Shown here in pieces: positions 26,203 to 34,113 of a DNA stretch of 64,000 nucleotides (within the stretch, counting starts at the first letter, position 1; each line of letters begins with the position of its first letter). The notes below the pieces were generated by a model, which was not told the origin of the DNA, searched no databases, and saw only the letters and a program-made list of their open reading frames with translations. The position numbers and the translations under genes were made by a program. The DNA is from Prado023 sp963753075 (lineage in GTDB: Bacteria; Actinomycetota; Actinomycetes; S36-B12; CAIYMF01), in NCBI GenBank assembly GCA_963753075.1, contig CAVWAR010000002.1, positions 930,001-994,000 of the forward strand, in the 5' to 3' direction.

Positions 26203-27309
26203 ATGGCGATCGACTACCCCGTGGCCCTGGCAGAGCTGGAGGCAACCCTGTCCAGCATCGAGAAGGTGCTGGACCTCCCGGCTATGCGCACCGAGGTGGT
26301 CGAACTCGAGGCGCAGGCTTCAGCCCCCGACCTGTGGGACGACCCCGCCTCGGCGCAGAAGGTCACCTCCCGGCTGTCCCTCGTGCAGGGTGACCTGCGC
26401 CGGGTGAGCCAGCTGCGCCAGCGCCTCGATGACCTGCCGATCCTGGTGGAGCTCGCCGAGGCCGAGGATGACGCGGACTCCCTGGCCGAGGCGGAGGAGG
26501 AGCTCGCCGGCCTGCAGAAGTCGATCGCCGAGCTTGAGGTGCGCACGCTGCTCGCCGGCGAGTACGACATCCGCGAGGCCCTGGTGACCATCCGCTCTGA
26601 GGCCGGCGGGGTGGATGCGGCCGACTGGGCGGAGATGCTGCTGCGCATGTACACCCGGTACTGCGAGCGGCACGACTGGTCGGTGGAGGTCTATGACATC
26701 TCCTACGCAGAGGAGGCCGGGATCAAGTCGGCGACGTTCGCCGTCAAGGCGCCCTACGCCTACGGCACCCTGTCGGTGGAGCAGGGCACCCACCGGCTGG
26801 TACGGATCTCGCCGTTCGACAACCAGGGCCGTCGGCAGACCTCGTTCGCGGCCGTCGAGGTGCTGCCGGTCACCGAGCAGACCGACCACATGGACATCCC
26901 GGAGAACGAGATCCGCGTTGATGTGTTCCGTTCGTCGGGGCCCGGCGGGCAGAGCGTGAACACCACGGACTCGGCCGTGCGGATCACCCACGTCCCCACG
27001 GGGATCGTTGTGTCGTGCCAGAACGAGAAGTCCCAGATCCAGAACCGCGCCGCTGCGTTGCGCGTCCTCGAGGCGCGGTTGCTGGAGCGCCGTCGGATCG
27101 AGGAACGCGCCGCGATGGACGCACTCAAGACCGACACCTCGGGCTCGTGGGGCAACCAGATGCGTTCCTATGTCCTGCATCCGTACCAGATGGTCAAGGA
27201 CCTGCGCACCGAGTACGAGACAGGCAACACGAGCGGCGTCCTCGACGGCGAGATCGATGACTTCATCGAGTCCGGAATCCGCTGGCGGCGCCAGGGCGGG
27301 GCCAGCTGA
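26203..27309 (+). CDS. prfB: Peptide chain release factor 2
   Basis: A 368-residue RF2, which recognises UGA and UAA stops and triggers peptide release. The catalytic GGQ is at residues 248-250 (SSGPGGQSVNTTDSAVR). The N-terminal coiled region is Leu/Glu-rich. The frame is uninterrupted, so the programmed +1 frameshift that regulates prfB in many bacteria is absent, as is usual in actinobacteria. It is followed by ftsE-ftsX-smpB in the standard phylum order. Confidence 0.96.
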   Translation: MAIDYPVALAELEATLSSIEKVLDLPAMRTEVVELEAQASAPDLWDDPASAQKVTSRLSLVQGDLRRVSQLRQRLDDLPILVELAEAEDDADSLAEAEEELAGLQKSIAELEVRTLLAGEYDIREALVTIRSEAGGVDAADWAEMLLRMYTRYCERHDWSVEVYDISYAEEAGIKSATFAVKAPYAYGTLSVEQGTHRLVRISPFDNQGRRQTSFAAVEVLPVTEQTDHMDIPENEIRVDVFRSSGPGGQSVNTTDSAVRITHVPTGIVVSCQNEKSQIQNRAAALRVLEARLLERRRIEERAAMDALKTDTSGSWGNQMRSYVLHPYQMVKDLRTEYETGNTSGVLDGEIDDFIESGIRWRRQGGAS

Positions 27310-27419
27310 CCGGGGGTCCGCCAGGGTGCGCCCAGCCGGTCCGGCCGGGCGGGGCACCGGGGCCTGGGCCCGTCTGCGACGCCCCGAGGGGGATGCGCCC
27401 GAAGGTGCTCAACCGGCCG

Positions 27420-27425
27420 TAAACT
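27420..27425 (+). promoter_or_regulatory. Candidate -10 element of ftsEX
   Basis: TAAACT matches the TAnnnT pattern, 51 bases before the ftsE start, in the 167-base gap after prfB. No strong -35 is evident. Confidence 0.4.
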
Positions 27426-27476
27426 GGCGGCACGGTCGCAGAGGTTGTCCGGCCATCCGCCCATGGGGAGTGATGC

Positions 27477-28166
27477 GTGATCCGCTTTACGAACGTCACC
27501 AAGCACTACCCCACGCAGACGCGCCCCGCGCTCGAGGATGTGAGCCTGGAGGTGGCCAAGGGGGAGTTCGCCTTCCTCGTCGGCGCGTCCGGGTCGGGCA
27601 AGTCGACGTTCCTGCGCGTGGTCCTGCGTGAGGACCGGCCCACCTCGGGCAGCGTCTTCGTCGCCGGGAAGGACCTGGGTCGGATGCCCAACTGGAAGGT
27701 GCCGCACCTTCGTCGGCAGATCGGCGCGGTGTTCCAGGACTTCCGGCTGCTGCCCAACAAGACCGTCTACCAGAACGTCTCCTTCGCCCTGCAGGTCATC
27801 GGGCGGCCCAGTGCGCACATCCGCAAGGTGGTCCCCGAGGTCATCGACCTCGTCGGCCTGGCGGGCAAGGAGTCCCGGTTCCCCGACGAGCTGTCCGGCG
27901 GTGAGCAGCAACGCGTGGCTGTCGCCCGCGCATTCGTCAACCGGCCGATGATCCTGATCGCCGATGAGCCGACCGGCAACCTCGACCCGGCCACCAGCGT
28001 GGGCATCATGCGGCTGCTGGACCGGATCAACAGGACCGGCACCACGGTTGTGATGGCCACCCACGATGCCGCCGTGGTCGACCAGATGCGCAAGCGCGTC
28101 ATCGAGCTCGACAACGGCCATGTGGTGCGTGACCAGTCGCGCGGCGTCTACGGGGTCGCTCGATGA
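27477..28166 (+). CDS. ftsE: Cell division ATP-binding protein FtsE
   Basis: A 229-residue ABC ATPase that pairs with FtsX and activates peptidoglycan hydrolases at the septum. Walker A is GASGSGKST (36-44), the signature LSGGEQQRVAVARA, Walker B ILIADEPTGNLD and the H-loop ATHD. The segment FQDFRLLPNKTVYQNV is typical of FtsE. GTG 27477 is the start, with GGGGAG upstream. The ftsX start lies ten bases after the stop, so the two form one operon, probably with the M23 gene as effector. Confidence 0.96.
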   Translation: MIRFTNVTKHYPTQTRPALEDVSLEVAKGEFAFLVGASGSGKSTFLRVVLREDRPTSGSVFVAGKDLGRMPNWKVPHLRRQIGAVFQDFRLLPNKTVYQNVSFALQVIGRPSAHIRKVVPEVIDLVGLAGKESRFPDELSGGEQQRVAVARAFVNRPMILIADEPTGNLDPATSVGIMRLLDRINRTGTTVVMATHDAAVVDQMRKRVIELDNGHVVRDQSRGVYGVAR

Positions 28167-28176
28167 GGGGCCAGAC

Positions 28177-29085
28177 ATGCGCGTGAAGTTCGTGATGGGT
28201 GAGGTCTTCACCGGGATCCGCCGGAACCTCACGATGACCATCGCCGTGGTCATCACGGTGGCCGTGTCGCTGGCCCTGTTCGGTGCGGGGCTGATGGTCC
28301 GCTCGCAGGTCGACCTCATGAAGGACTACTGGTACGACAAGGTTCAGGTCTCGATCTACCTGTGCGGGTCGACCTCCGAGGTGATCTCCTGCAACGAGGG
28401 GTCGGTCACCCAGGTTCAACGGGAGGAGATCCGCGAGGACCTCGAATCGCTCCAGCCGCTGGTCGAGGAGGTCTACTACGAGTCCTCCGCCGAGGCCTTC
28501 GAGCGGTTCTCCGAGCAGTTCAAGGGCGCCCCGATCCTGTCCAACATCACCCCCGACCAGATGCCGGAGTCCTTCCGGGTGAAGCTCTCGGATCCGACGA
28601 AGTACGACGTCGTTGCCAGCGCGTTCATCGGTCGACCGGGGATCGACTCCGTGAACGATCAGCGCCGGGTCCTCGACACGCTCTTCGCGATCCTCAACGG
28701 GTTCCAGACCGGTGCACTGGTGATTGCCGGGATGATGCTGCTCGCGACCGTCCTGCTGGTGGCCAACACGATCCGGGTGGCTGCCTTCAGCCGACGCCGC
28801 GAGACCGGCATCATGCGGCTGGTCGGGGCGTCGAACTTCTACATCCAGCTGCCGTTCCTGCTCGAGGCTGCACTCGCCGCGACCGTCGGTGCGCTCGTCG
28901 CGATCGGGCTGCTGGCGATGCTCAAGGCCGTCCTCGTCGATGGCGTGCTCACACCGAGCTTCCAGTTCACGAACTTCGTCGGTTGGGACGTCTGGGGCCA
29001 GGTGTCGATCGTCGTGTTCATCACCGGCGTGACGCTGGCGTCCGTGGCTGCCCTGGTGACGCTGCGCCGTTACCTGCGCGTCTGA
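28177..29085 (+). CDS. ftsX: Cell division protein FtsX
   Basis: A 302-residue membrane partner of FtsE. One membrane helix lies near residues 20-45 (LTMTIAVVITVAVSLALFGAGL). An extracellular loop of about 130 residues follows, with two cysteines (YLCGSTSEVISCNEG) that may form a disulfide. Three C-terminal helices end in LASVAALVTLRRYLRV. The loop contacts a secreted hydrolase or adaptor in studied species. ATG 28177 starts the family-like MRVKFVMGEVFTGIRRNL; the open frame begins earlier inside ftsE. Confidence 0.95.
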   Translation: MRVKFVMGEVFTGIRRNLTMTIAVVITVAVSLALFGAGLMVRSQVDLMKDYWYDKVQVSIYLCGSTSEVISCNEGSVTQVQREEIREDLESLQPLVEEVYYESSAEAFERFSEQFKGAPILSNITPDQMPESFRVKLSDPTKYDVVASAFIGRPGIDSVNDQRRVLDTLFAILNGFQTGALVIAGMMLLATVLLVANTIRVAAFSRRRETGIMRLVGASNFYIQLPFLLEAALAATVGALVAIGLLAMLKAVLVDGVLTPSFQFTNFVGWDVWGQVSIVVFITGVTLASVAALVTLRRYLRV

Positions 29086-29141
29086 GCGCACGGCGTGGTC
29101 GGCGAACCAGGTTCAGGACAGGTCCATTCGGGTCGATGACA

Positions 29142-29169
29142 TGGACAGACCGCGTGATCGCGGTACTCT
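29142..29169 (+). promoter_or_regulatory. Candidate promoter of the M23 hydrolase gene
   Basis: TGGACA (29142-29147), 16 bases, then TACTCT (29164-29169) resembles a housekeeping promoter. It would give a leader of about 45 bases before ATG 29220. Confidence 0.45.
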
Positions 29170-29219
29170 GGAAGATACGTCCACGGCCGTGGGCGCGATG
29201 GGTCATGAGGGGTGGGCGA

Positions 29220-30485
29220 ATGCGGACATTGCGGGCAGCCGTGGTTGCCTCGGCGCTCGCCGTCACGCTCTCCGTGTCCACCCTCGGAGTCGCGATCGCC
29301 GACACGGACGAGGACAAGAAGAAGATCGACGCCGCAGTTGCCGAGTCCGGAGACGACCTGCGTGCGGCCAACGCCAGGGTTGAGAAGGCGATCGGTGATC
29401 TGCAGGAGGTCCGCGACCTTCTGCCCACAGCGCGCCGTGAGCTGACCGCCGCGCGCGACGAGGCGGCGGCTGCTGAGGAGTCTGACCGGGCTGCTCAAGC
29501 TGAGTTGGAGCAGGCGACTGCCGCGGCGATCCGCGCGGAGCAGGAGCGCGCTGAGGTCGAGTTCCAGATCCAGGACCTCCAGAGTCGAGTCGGCAACATG
29601 GCCCGCGAGGTCTACCAGAACGGCGCCTTCGCGGACTTCGACCTGCTCATCACCGCAGACTCCGCGCTCGAGCTTGCTGACCGCGCGGCAGCGATCGATG
29701 CCGTGTCCCGGGTGAACAACCTGACGCTGTCGCGGATGGCTGAGGTTCGTGCTGAGTTGGCGCTCAAGGAGGCGCGGCTCGAACTCCTGCGCCAGCAGGT
29801 CGACGAGAAGCGTCAGCTGGCCGCGATCGCCCTGAGCAAGGCCAACATCTCCCGGGACCGCGCAGCGGCCGCCAAGTTGAAGGTCGACCTCCTCGTCGCC
29901 CAGAAGGCGACCGCCCTGGATGTCGCGTCAGCTGAGCGCGCGAAGGTGCTCAAGCAGTACAAGTCCTACCAGGCCGAGCAGCAGCGCATCGCAGCCCTTC
30001 TTGCCCGACAGGCTGCATCCGAGGCGGCGCGCCTGGCGAGGGGGGGCAGCCTCAGCTACACCCCCACGGATGTCGAGGGATTCCAGTGGCCGATCCCGAA
30101 CACCCGGATCGGCCAGGGAGTCGGGCCGCGCGTCCACCCCGTGTACGGCTACCGGTCCTGTCACACCGGGGTCGACATGGGCGTTCCGACGGGGACCCCG
30201 ATCCGGTCCATTGCGGCCGGGATCGTCGTGTCGAACGCCACTGGGGGCCCCTACGGCAACCACACGCTCATCTCCCACGGCAACGGACTCTTCTCGATGT
30301 ACGCCCACCAGTCGCGCTTCGGCGCCAGTGAGGGCAAGAAGGTCCGCAAGGGTGACGTCATCGGGTATGTCGGCAGCACCGGCTTCTCCACCGGCCCGCA
30401 CCTGCACTTCGAGATCCACATCGGGGGCAAGCCCTATGACCCGCTCGGCTGGTTCGGCGGCGACAAGGTCCCGGTTCGCTGCTGA
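29220..30485 (+). CDS. Secreted M23 (LytM-type) peptidoglycan hydrolase with coiled coil
   Basis: A 421-residue exported protein: signal peptide (MRTLRAAVVASALAVTLSVS, cleavage near IADTDE), then a long Ala/Glu/Arg coiled coil over about 220 residues, then an M23 metallopeptidase domain. Zinc and catalytic residues are visible in HTGVDMG (about residue 315) and HLHFEIH (about 394). This architecture is that of FtsEX-activated hydrolases or activators such as EnvC and RipC, and the gene directly follows ftsX. The complete HxxxD and HxH suggest it is catalytically active rather than a degenerate activator. Start 29220 is chosen for the GAGGGG site; ATG 29205 is possible. Its TGA overlaps the smpB ATG. 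Confidence 0.92.
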   Translation: MRTLRAAVVASALAVTLSVSTLGVAIADTDEDKKKIDAAVAESGDDLRAANARVEKAIGDLQEVRDLLPTARRELTAARDEAAAAEESDRAAQAELEQATAAAIRAEQERAEVEFQIQDLQSRVGNMAREVYQNGAFADFDLLITADSALELADRAAAIDAVSRVNNLTLSRMAEVRAELALKEARLELLRQQVDEKRQLAAIALSKANISRDRAAAAKLKVDLLVAQKATALDVASAERAKVLKQYKSYQAEQQRIAALLARQAASEAARLARGGSLSYTPTDVEGFQWPIPNTRIGQGVGPRVHPVYGYRSCHTGVDMGVPTGTPIRSIAAGIVVSNATGGPYGNHTLISHGNGLFSMYAHQSRFGASEGKKVRKGDVIGYVGSTGFSTGPHLHFEIHIGGKPYDPLGWFGGDKVPVRC

Positions 30486-30961
30486 TGCCGCGTGAGCAGG
30501 GGCGACAGTTGGTCGCCCAGAACAAGAAGGCTCGCCACGACTACCACATCGACGCGACCTACGAGGCCGGGATCGTGCTGGTCGGCACTGAGGTCAAGTC
30601 GTTGCGCGCTGGGCGCGCCAGCATCGTCGACGCGTTCGGGCAGTTCAGCGACGGCGAGCTGTTCCTGCACGCCCTGCACATCCCTGAGTACACGCATGGG
30701 ACGTGGACGAACCACTCCCCCCGGCGGGTCCGCAAGCTGCTCATGAAGCGGGCCGAGCTCGAGCGGCTGGAACGCAAGCTGAAGGAGAGCGGGTACACGC
30801 TCGTCCCGCTCTCGCTGTACTTCAAGGACGGATACGCCAAGGTGGAGATCGCCCTGGCCCGCGGCAAGAAGTCCTACGACAAGCGCCAGACCCTGGCCGA
30901 GCGCGATGCCCAGCGTGACATCGCCAAGGAGATGGGTCGCCACCTCAAGGGCCGTTCCTAG
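30485..30961 (+). CDS. smpB: SsrA-binding protein SmpB
   Basis: A 158-residue RNA-binding protein that delivers tmRNA to stalled ribosomes. The family core KARHDYHIDATYEAGIVLVG, then TEVKSLRAGRASI, and the basic tail KRQTLAERDAQRDI are all present. ATG 30485 overlaps the upstream TGA. The ssrA gene lies 76 bases downstream on the same strand, the common bacterial arrangement. Confidence 0.97.
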   Translation: MPREQGRQLVAQNKKARHDYHIDATYEAGIVLVGTEVKSLRAGRASIVDAFGQFSDGELFLHALHIPEYTHGTWTNHSPRRVRKLLMKRAELERLERKLKESGYTLVPLSLYFKDGYAKVEIALARGKKSYDKRQTLAERDAQRDIAKEMGRHLKGRS

Positions 30962-31002
30962 CCGGATCAGCGAGGTGACAGGGGCTGCGGCGGGCCGTAC
31001 CC

Positions 31003-31031
31003 TTGAAGCAACCGGCACGCCGGGGACAACT
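31003..31031 (+). promoter_or_regulatory. Candidate ssrA promoter
   Basis: TTGAAG (31003-31008), 17 bases, then ACAACT (31026-31031), six bases before the mature 5' end at 31038. The -35 is good and the -10 weak. Confidence 0.4.
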
Positions 31032-31037
31032 CAACAG

Positions 31038-31411
31038 GGGGGTGACAGGTTTCGACGTCGGCTGTGATCGACGGGAGAAGCGGGCCGAGGATGGCAGTTA
31101 TCTCGAGAACGACCTGCCAAAAAACAATTGCGAACAACAACGCAACTGTCGCACGCTCAAACGTGGCCCTCGCGGCCTGAGCGATACGCGACCGGTGAAC
31201 CGGGGGTGTCTCCGCCCCGAATTCGCCGTCATTGAGGAGACTCACCAACCCGCCCGGTAACGGGGTGGGACGGAACAACCAACAGTTGCTGGACCGTGTT
31301 ACCGCGCAGTGCCACACGAAGCGCGGAGGTTGAGACCACATCAGCGTGGCTGCGCCCGGAGAAGACCCGGAGGAGCACCGACGGACCCGGGTTCGATTCC
31401 CGGCACCTCCA
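31038..31411 (+). ncRNA. ssrA: Transfer-messenger RNA (tmRNA)
   Basis: The 5' end GGGGGTGACAGGTTTCGAC carries the acceptor strand GGGGGTG, which pairs with CACCTCC at 31404-31410; A31411 is the discriminator and CCA is not encoded. The T-arm ends GGGTTCGATTCCC. The reading frame begins with GCG at 31130 and ends TGA at 31178-31180, giving the degradation tag ANNNATVARSNVALAA, with the ALAA end recognised by ClpXP-type proteases. Sixteen codons is within the known range. It works with the adjacent smpB. A perfect 21-bp hairpin overlaps the 3' end. Confidence 0.96.
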
Positions 31412-31458
31412 CACATGACGAGGGCCCCCGGCTGTTCCCGGGGGCCCTCGTCATGTGT
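31411..31458 (+). terminator. ssrA terminator (copy 1)
   Basis: Perfect 21-bp inverted repeat with loop CTGTTC, starting at the tmRNA discriminator base. No long T-run follows, but stem strength and position are clear. Confidence 0.85.
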
Positions 31459-31527
31459 GCTGGACTGCACTGCGGGATCCGGCGCGCTGGTCCTCTTGGT
31501 GGGGCTGCGACGGATCCCGGCACCTCC

Positions 31528-31575
31528 ACACATGACGAGGGCCCCCGGCTGTTCCCGGGGGCCCTCGTCATGTGT
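31528..31575 (+). terminator. Second copy of ssrA terminator
   Basis: Identical 21-bp hairpin, 117 bases downstream, within the second repeat unit. It would give tandem termination. Confidence 0.75.
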
Positions 31576-31613
31576 GCTGGACTGCACGCGGGGCGTGTAT
31601 CGGCGGACGGCGC

Positions 31614-31619
31614 TACCCT
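31614..31619 (+). promoter_or_regulatory. Leaderless-type -10 before upstream ORF
   Basis: TACCCT, then six bases, then ATG 31626 of a 12-codon ORF. The spacing points to that ATG rather than to the HhH-GPD start 28 bases farther on. Confidence 0.45.
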
Positions 31620-31625
31620 CCGGTG

Positions 31626-31664
31626 ATGGACGGGACACCCTTGATGAGCGTCGATGACCACTGA
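31626..31664 (+). CDS. Possible 12-residue upstream peptide
   Basis: Short frame MDGTPLMSVDDH ending TGA. It starts where a leaderless transcript from TACCCT would begin and overlaps the first codons of the HhH-GPD gene by 11 bases. It could couple or restrain translation of that gene, or be chance. No similarity is known. Confidence 0.35.
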   Translation: MDGTPLMSVDDH

Positions 31665-32283
31665 CGACTGGGGCGGCCAGGGTGGTGCGCCAGCCCTGCG
31701 GCTGGCACAGGATCCCGCCGCCGACGAGCTGCTCTCCCGGGACCCGTTCGCACTTCTGACCGGCATGCTGCTCGACCAGCAGTTCCCGATGGAGCGGGCG
31801 TTCGCGGGGCCGAACCTGCTCGCGCAGCGATTGGGCACTGACCGCCTCGACCCCCGGGCCATCGCTGACTACGAGCCCGAAGCGTTGGCGGCCCTGGCCG
31901 CGGGACCCCCGGCGGTGCATCGGTATCCCGGCTCCATGGCCGGGCGGATCCAATCGTTGGCCCGAGTGGTGGTCGACGAGTACGACGCAGACACCGCGGC
32001 GCTGTGGACCACGGCAACCTCCGGCGCCGATCTGCTGCGCCGGCTTCGCGCCCTGCCTGGTTTCGGCGACCAGAAGGCGCGCATCTTCGTCGCGCTGCTG
32101 GGCAAGCAGTGCGGGGTGCAGCCCGAGGGCTGGCGCGAGGCTGCCGGTGCGTACGGCGAGGAGGGATCACGCCGGTCAGTGGCTGACGTCGTGGACGGAG
32201 CCACGCTCGCCGAGGTCCGCGCCTTCAAGCAGCGGCAGAAGGCGGCTGCGAAGGGGAAGGGGAAGGGGAAGGGGCAGGCATGA
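31654..32283 (+). CDS. HhH-GPD-type base excision DNA repair protein
   Basis: A 209-residue protein of the HhH-GPD glycosylase superfamily, likely removing damaged bases. N-terminal LLTGMLLDQQFPMERAFAGP and the helix-hairpin-helix LRALPGFGDQKARIFVALLG are recognisable. The C terminus is a run of Lys/Gly (KGKGKGKG) that may help bind DNA. ATG 31654 has no Shine-Dalgarno sequence and an in-frame stop lies just upstream, so translation may depend on the short upstream frame. The substrate lesion is unknown. It overlaps galM as ATGA. Confidence 0.82.
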   Translation: MTTDDWGGQGGAPALRLAQDPAADELLSRDPFALLTGMLLDQQFPMERAFAGPNLLAQRLGTDRLDPRAIADYEPEALAALAAGPPAVHRYPGSMAGRIQSLARVVVDEYDADTAALWTTATSGADLLRRLRALPGFGDQKARIFVALLGKQCGVQPEGWREAAGAYGEEGSRRSVADVVDGATLAEVRAFKQRQKAAAKGKGKGKGQA

Positions 32284-33350
32284 CCTCCCCGCCGCCGGTC
32301 GCCGGAACACCCTTCCCATTCGGGACCCTGCCGACTGGCCAGGACGTGCTCGCCTACCCGCTGGCCAACCGCCACGGCATGCGGGTGACGGTCCTGGACT
32401 ACGGCGGTGTCGTGCAGTCGGTGTGGGCACCCGATCGCCACGGCGAGGTCGCCGACGTCGTGCTCGGCTTCGACGAGCTTGCCGACTACCCGCTCAGGAG
32501 CCAGTACTTCGGGGCCATCGCCGGGCGCTGTGCCAACCGGATCGCGCGTGGCAGGTTCAGCCTTGATGGGCACTCCCACACCCTGGCGACCAACGACGGG
32601 GTGAATCATCTGCACGGTGGTGTCCAGGGTTTCGACAAGCGCGTCTGGAATGGCGAGCCGCGGGGCTCCAACTCGGTGGTGCTCACCCACACCAGCCCAG
32701 ATGGTGACCAGGGCTACCCGGGAGAGGTGACGGTCACGGTGACCTACACCCTCACCGACGACAACGCCCTGCGCATCGACTACCGGGCCACGACCACCGA
32801 ACCGACAGTCGTCAACCTGACCAACCACAGCTACTTCAACCTCAGCGGTGCGGGGAACGGCACGATCCTGGACCACGTGCTGTCGATGCAGGCGGACCGG
32901 TTCACCCCGACCGATGCGACCAACATCCCCATGGGTGAGCTGCGCCCGGTGGCCGGCACCCCGTTCGACTTCCGTCAGGCGAAGGCCATCGGCCAGGACA
33001 TCGACCGTGACGACGAGCAGCTCCGCTTCGGGTTCGGCTATGACCACAACTACGTGCTCAAGGACCGCCGTGACGGGCTGCTCGCCGAAGGGGTGGCCCG
33101 CGTCGTCTGCCCAACGAGTGGTCGGGTGCTCGAGGTGTCGACGACTGAGCCGGGCCTTCAGGTGTACTCCGGGAACCACCTCACGGGCATGCTGGGCAAG
33201 GGCGGGGGTCGCTACCAGCCGCGGGGTGCGTTCTGCCTGGAGGCGCAGGCGTTCCCGGACGCGCCCAACCAGCCTGGCTTCCCATCAGCCGCGCTGCGCC
33301 CGGGGCAGGTCTATGAGCAGACGACGGTCTACCACTTCTCAGTGGAGTGA
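32280..33350 (+). CDS. galM: Aldose 1-epimerase
   Basis: A 356-residue mutarotase interconverting alpha and beta anomers of hexoses. Family features are LDYGGVVQSVWAPDR, IAGRCANRIARGRF, NHLHGGVQGFDKRVW, the base NLTNHSYFNLSG with the catalytic His, and TEPGLQVYSGN with the catalytic Glu. There is no signal peptide. It is coupled to the HhH-GPD gene by a four-base overlap although the functions are unrelated. Length is normal. Confidence 0.93.
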   Translation: MTSPPPVAGTPFPFGTLPTGQDVLAYPLANRHGMRVTVLDYGGVVQSVWAPDRHGEVADVVLGFDELADYPLRSQYFGAIAGRCANRIARGRFSLDGHSHTLATNDGVNHLHGGVQGFDKRVWNGEPRGSNSVVLTHTSPDGDQGYPGEVTVTVTYTLTDDNALRIDYRATTTEPTVVNLTNHSYFNLSGAGNGTILDHVLSMQADRFTPTDATNIPMGELRPVAGTPFDFRQAKAIGQDIDRDDEQLRFGFGYDHNYVLKDRRDGLLAEGVARVVCPTSGRVLEVSTTEPGLQVYSGNHLTGMLGKGGGRYQPRGAFCLEAQAFPDAPNQPGFPSAALRPGQVYEQTTVYHFSVE

Positions 33351-33390
33351 CCCGCACTCACCGACCGTAGTGCCCGGCCGCACCCGGGTG

Positions 33391-33912
33391 TCACGTCGGC
33401 GTGACGGTGACACCGTCCTCCCCTGTTGACGCCTCGATGTCGGAGCTCGCCTGCTCGATCAACTGGTCAGCCAGGTGGCGCAGTGCGCGGGCAACGGCCA
33501 ACCTGTCGCCGATCTGAGCCATCGGGGGATCCTGCGCTCGCCGATGGCTGACTCCCGTGGCGCTCACGTCGCCCAGCGGGTCGGCCACCAGGACCGCCCG
33601 CACCGTGGTGTCGTCGCCCTCGAAGACCGAGATCCGCACGCTCCACTGGTGGGCTGCCGTCGGCTCACCAAGTGCGTGGTCCTCCGGCGCCGTGGGGTCT
33701 GTAGCCTCCTCAGCCGCCACTGCCCCGGCGCTCTGCACACCCAGCACGGAGCCGGGTCCGGGGTAGATCAGGCCGGTGTGCCCGTCGCTCCAGCGGACGA
33801 GGTACGGCGGGGAGCCGTCGTCGCCGCGGACCTCGAGGATCTCGCCGTCCCTGGTCGGCCGATCGACCTGCTCGCCCGCCATGACGATCCGATCGCCCAC
33901 GGATGCCTTCAT
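33391..33912 (-). CDS. DUF1918-DUF1876 fusion protein
   Basis: A 173-residue protein joining two small actinobacterial domains. Residues 1-60 are DUF1918 (SVGDRIVMAGEQVDRPTRDG, then YLVRWSDGHTGLIYPGPG). After an Ala/Pro/Glu linker, residues about 90-165 are a DUF1876-type dsRBD-like domain (WSVRISVFEGDDTTVRAVLV, then IGDRLAVARALRHLADQL). The two usually occur as separate proteins. Both functions are unknown. The start is preceded by AAGGAGGCAACGCG on the minus strand. It is convergent with galM and divergent from the lysozyme-like gene. Confidence 0.82.
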   Translation of the reverse strand: MKASVGDRIVMAGEQVDRPTRDGEILEVRGDDGSPPYLVRWSDGHTGLIYPGPGSVLGVQSAGAVAAEEATDPTAPEDHALGEPTAAHQWSVRISVFEGDDTTVRAVLVADPLGDVSATGVSHRRAQDPPMAQIGDRLAVARALRHLADQLIEQASSDIEASTGEDGVTVTPT

Positions 33913-34113
33913 CGCGTTGCCTCCTTGTCCTTGGGTGCATACCCCACTCTGCTCCTGTCAGTGCTCCGGAGGGAACCCGGGCGGCGCTCTGGACGTGACA
34001 GCAGGGAATGTCGCGGCCTCCTGGCGAGGTGTGAGTCGGGTCACAAGTGGTGCGTCGAGGTTTCCGATCGGGCGATGCCGGGCAGTGCGACCAGTAGCAA
34101 CCTAGGAGATGAC

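Larger units (their letters stand above)
31398..31587 (+). repeat. Direct 73-bp repeat: ssrA 3' end plus terminator
   Basis: Two exact 73-base copies, 31398-31470 and 31515-31587 (period 117), each carrying the last T-arm and acceptor bases of ssrA, the terminator hairpin and 12 bases beyond. Between them are 44 unique bases. Just before copy 2, cgacgga matches the bases preceding the T-arm of copy 1, as if copy 2 had lost the 12 bases cccgggttcgat that include the T-loop. Confidence 0.93.

Noticed and set aside
26203..26320. Programmed frameshift in prfB
   Set aside because: The frame is continuous from the start; no internal TGA with an SD-like stimulator is seen.
31398..31587. Possible CRISPR-like array
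   Set aside because: Only two repeats of 73 bp, made of the ssrA tail and terminator, with no cas genes.
31309..31626. 105-codon plus-strand frame with an internal repeat
   Set aside because: It covers the ssrA 3' end and the two terminator copies; the repeat is explained by those elements.
33913..34113. Riboswitch (c-di-AMP type) before the lysozyme-like gene
   Set aside because: Such elements control Rpf-like genes in other actinobacteria, but I could not find the conserved core in these 201 bases.
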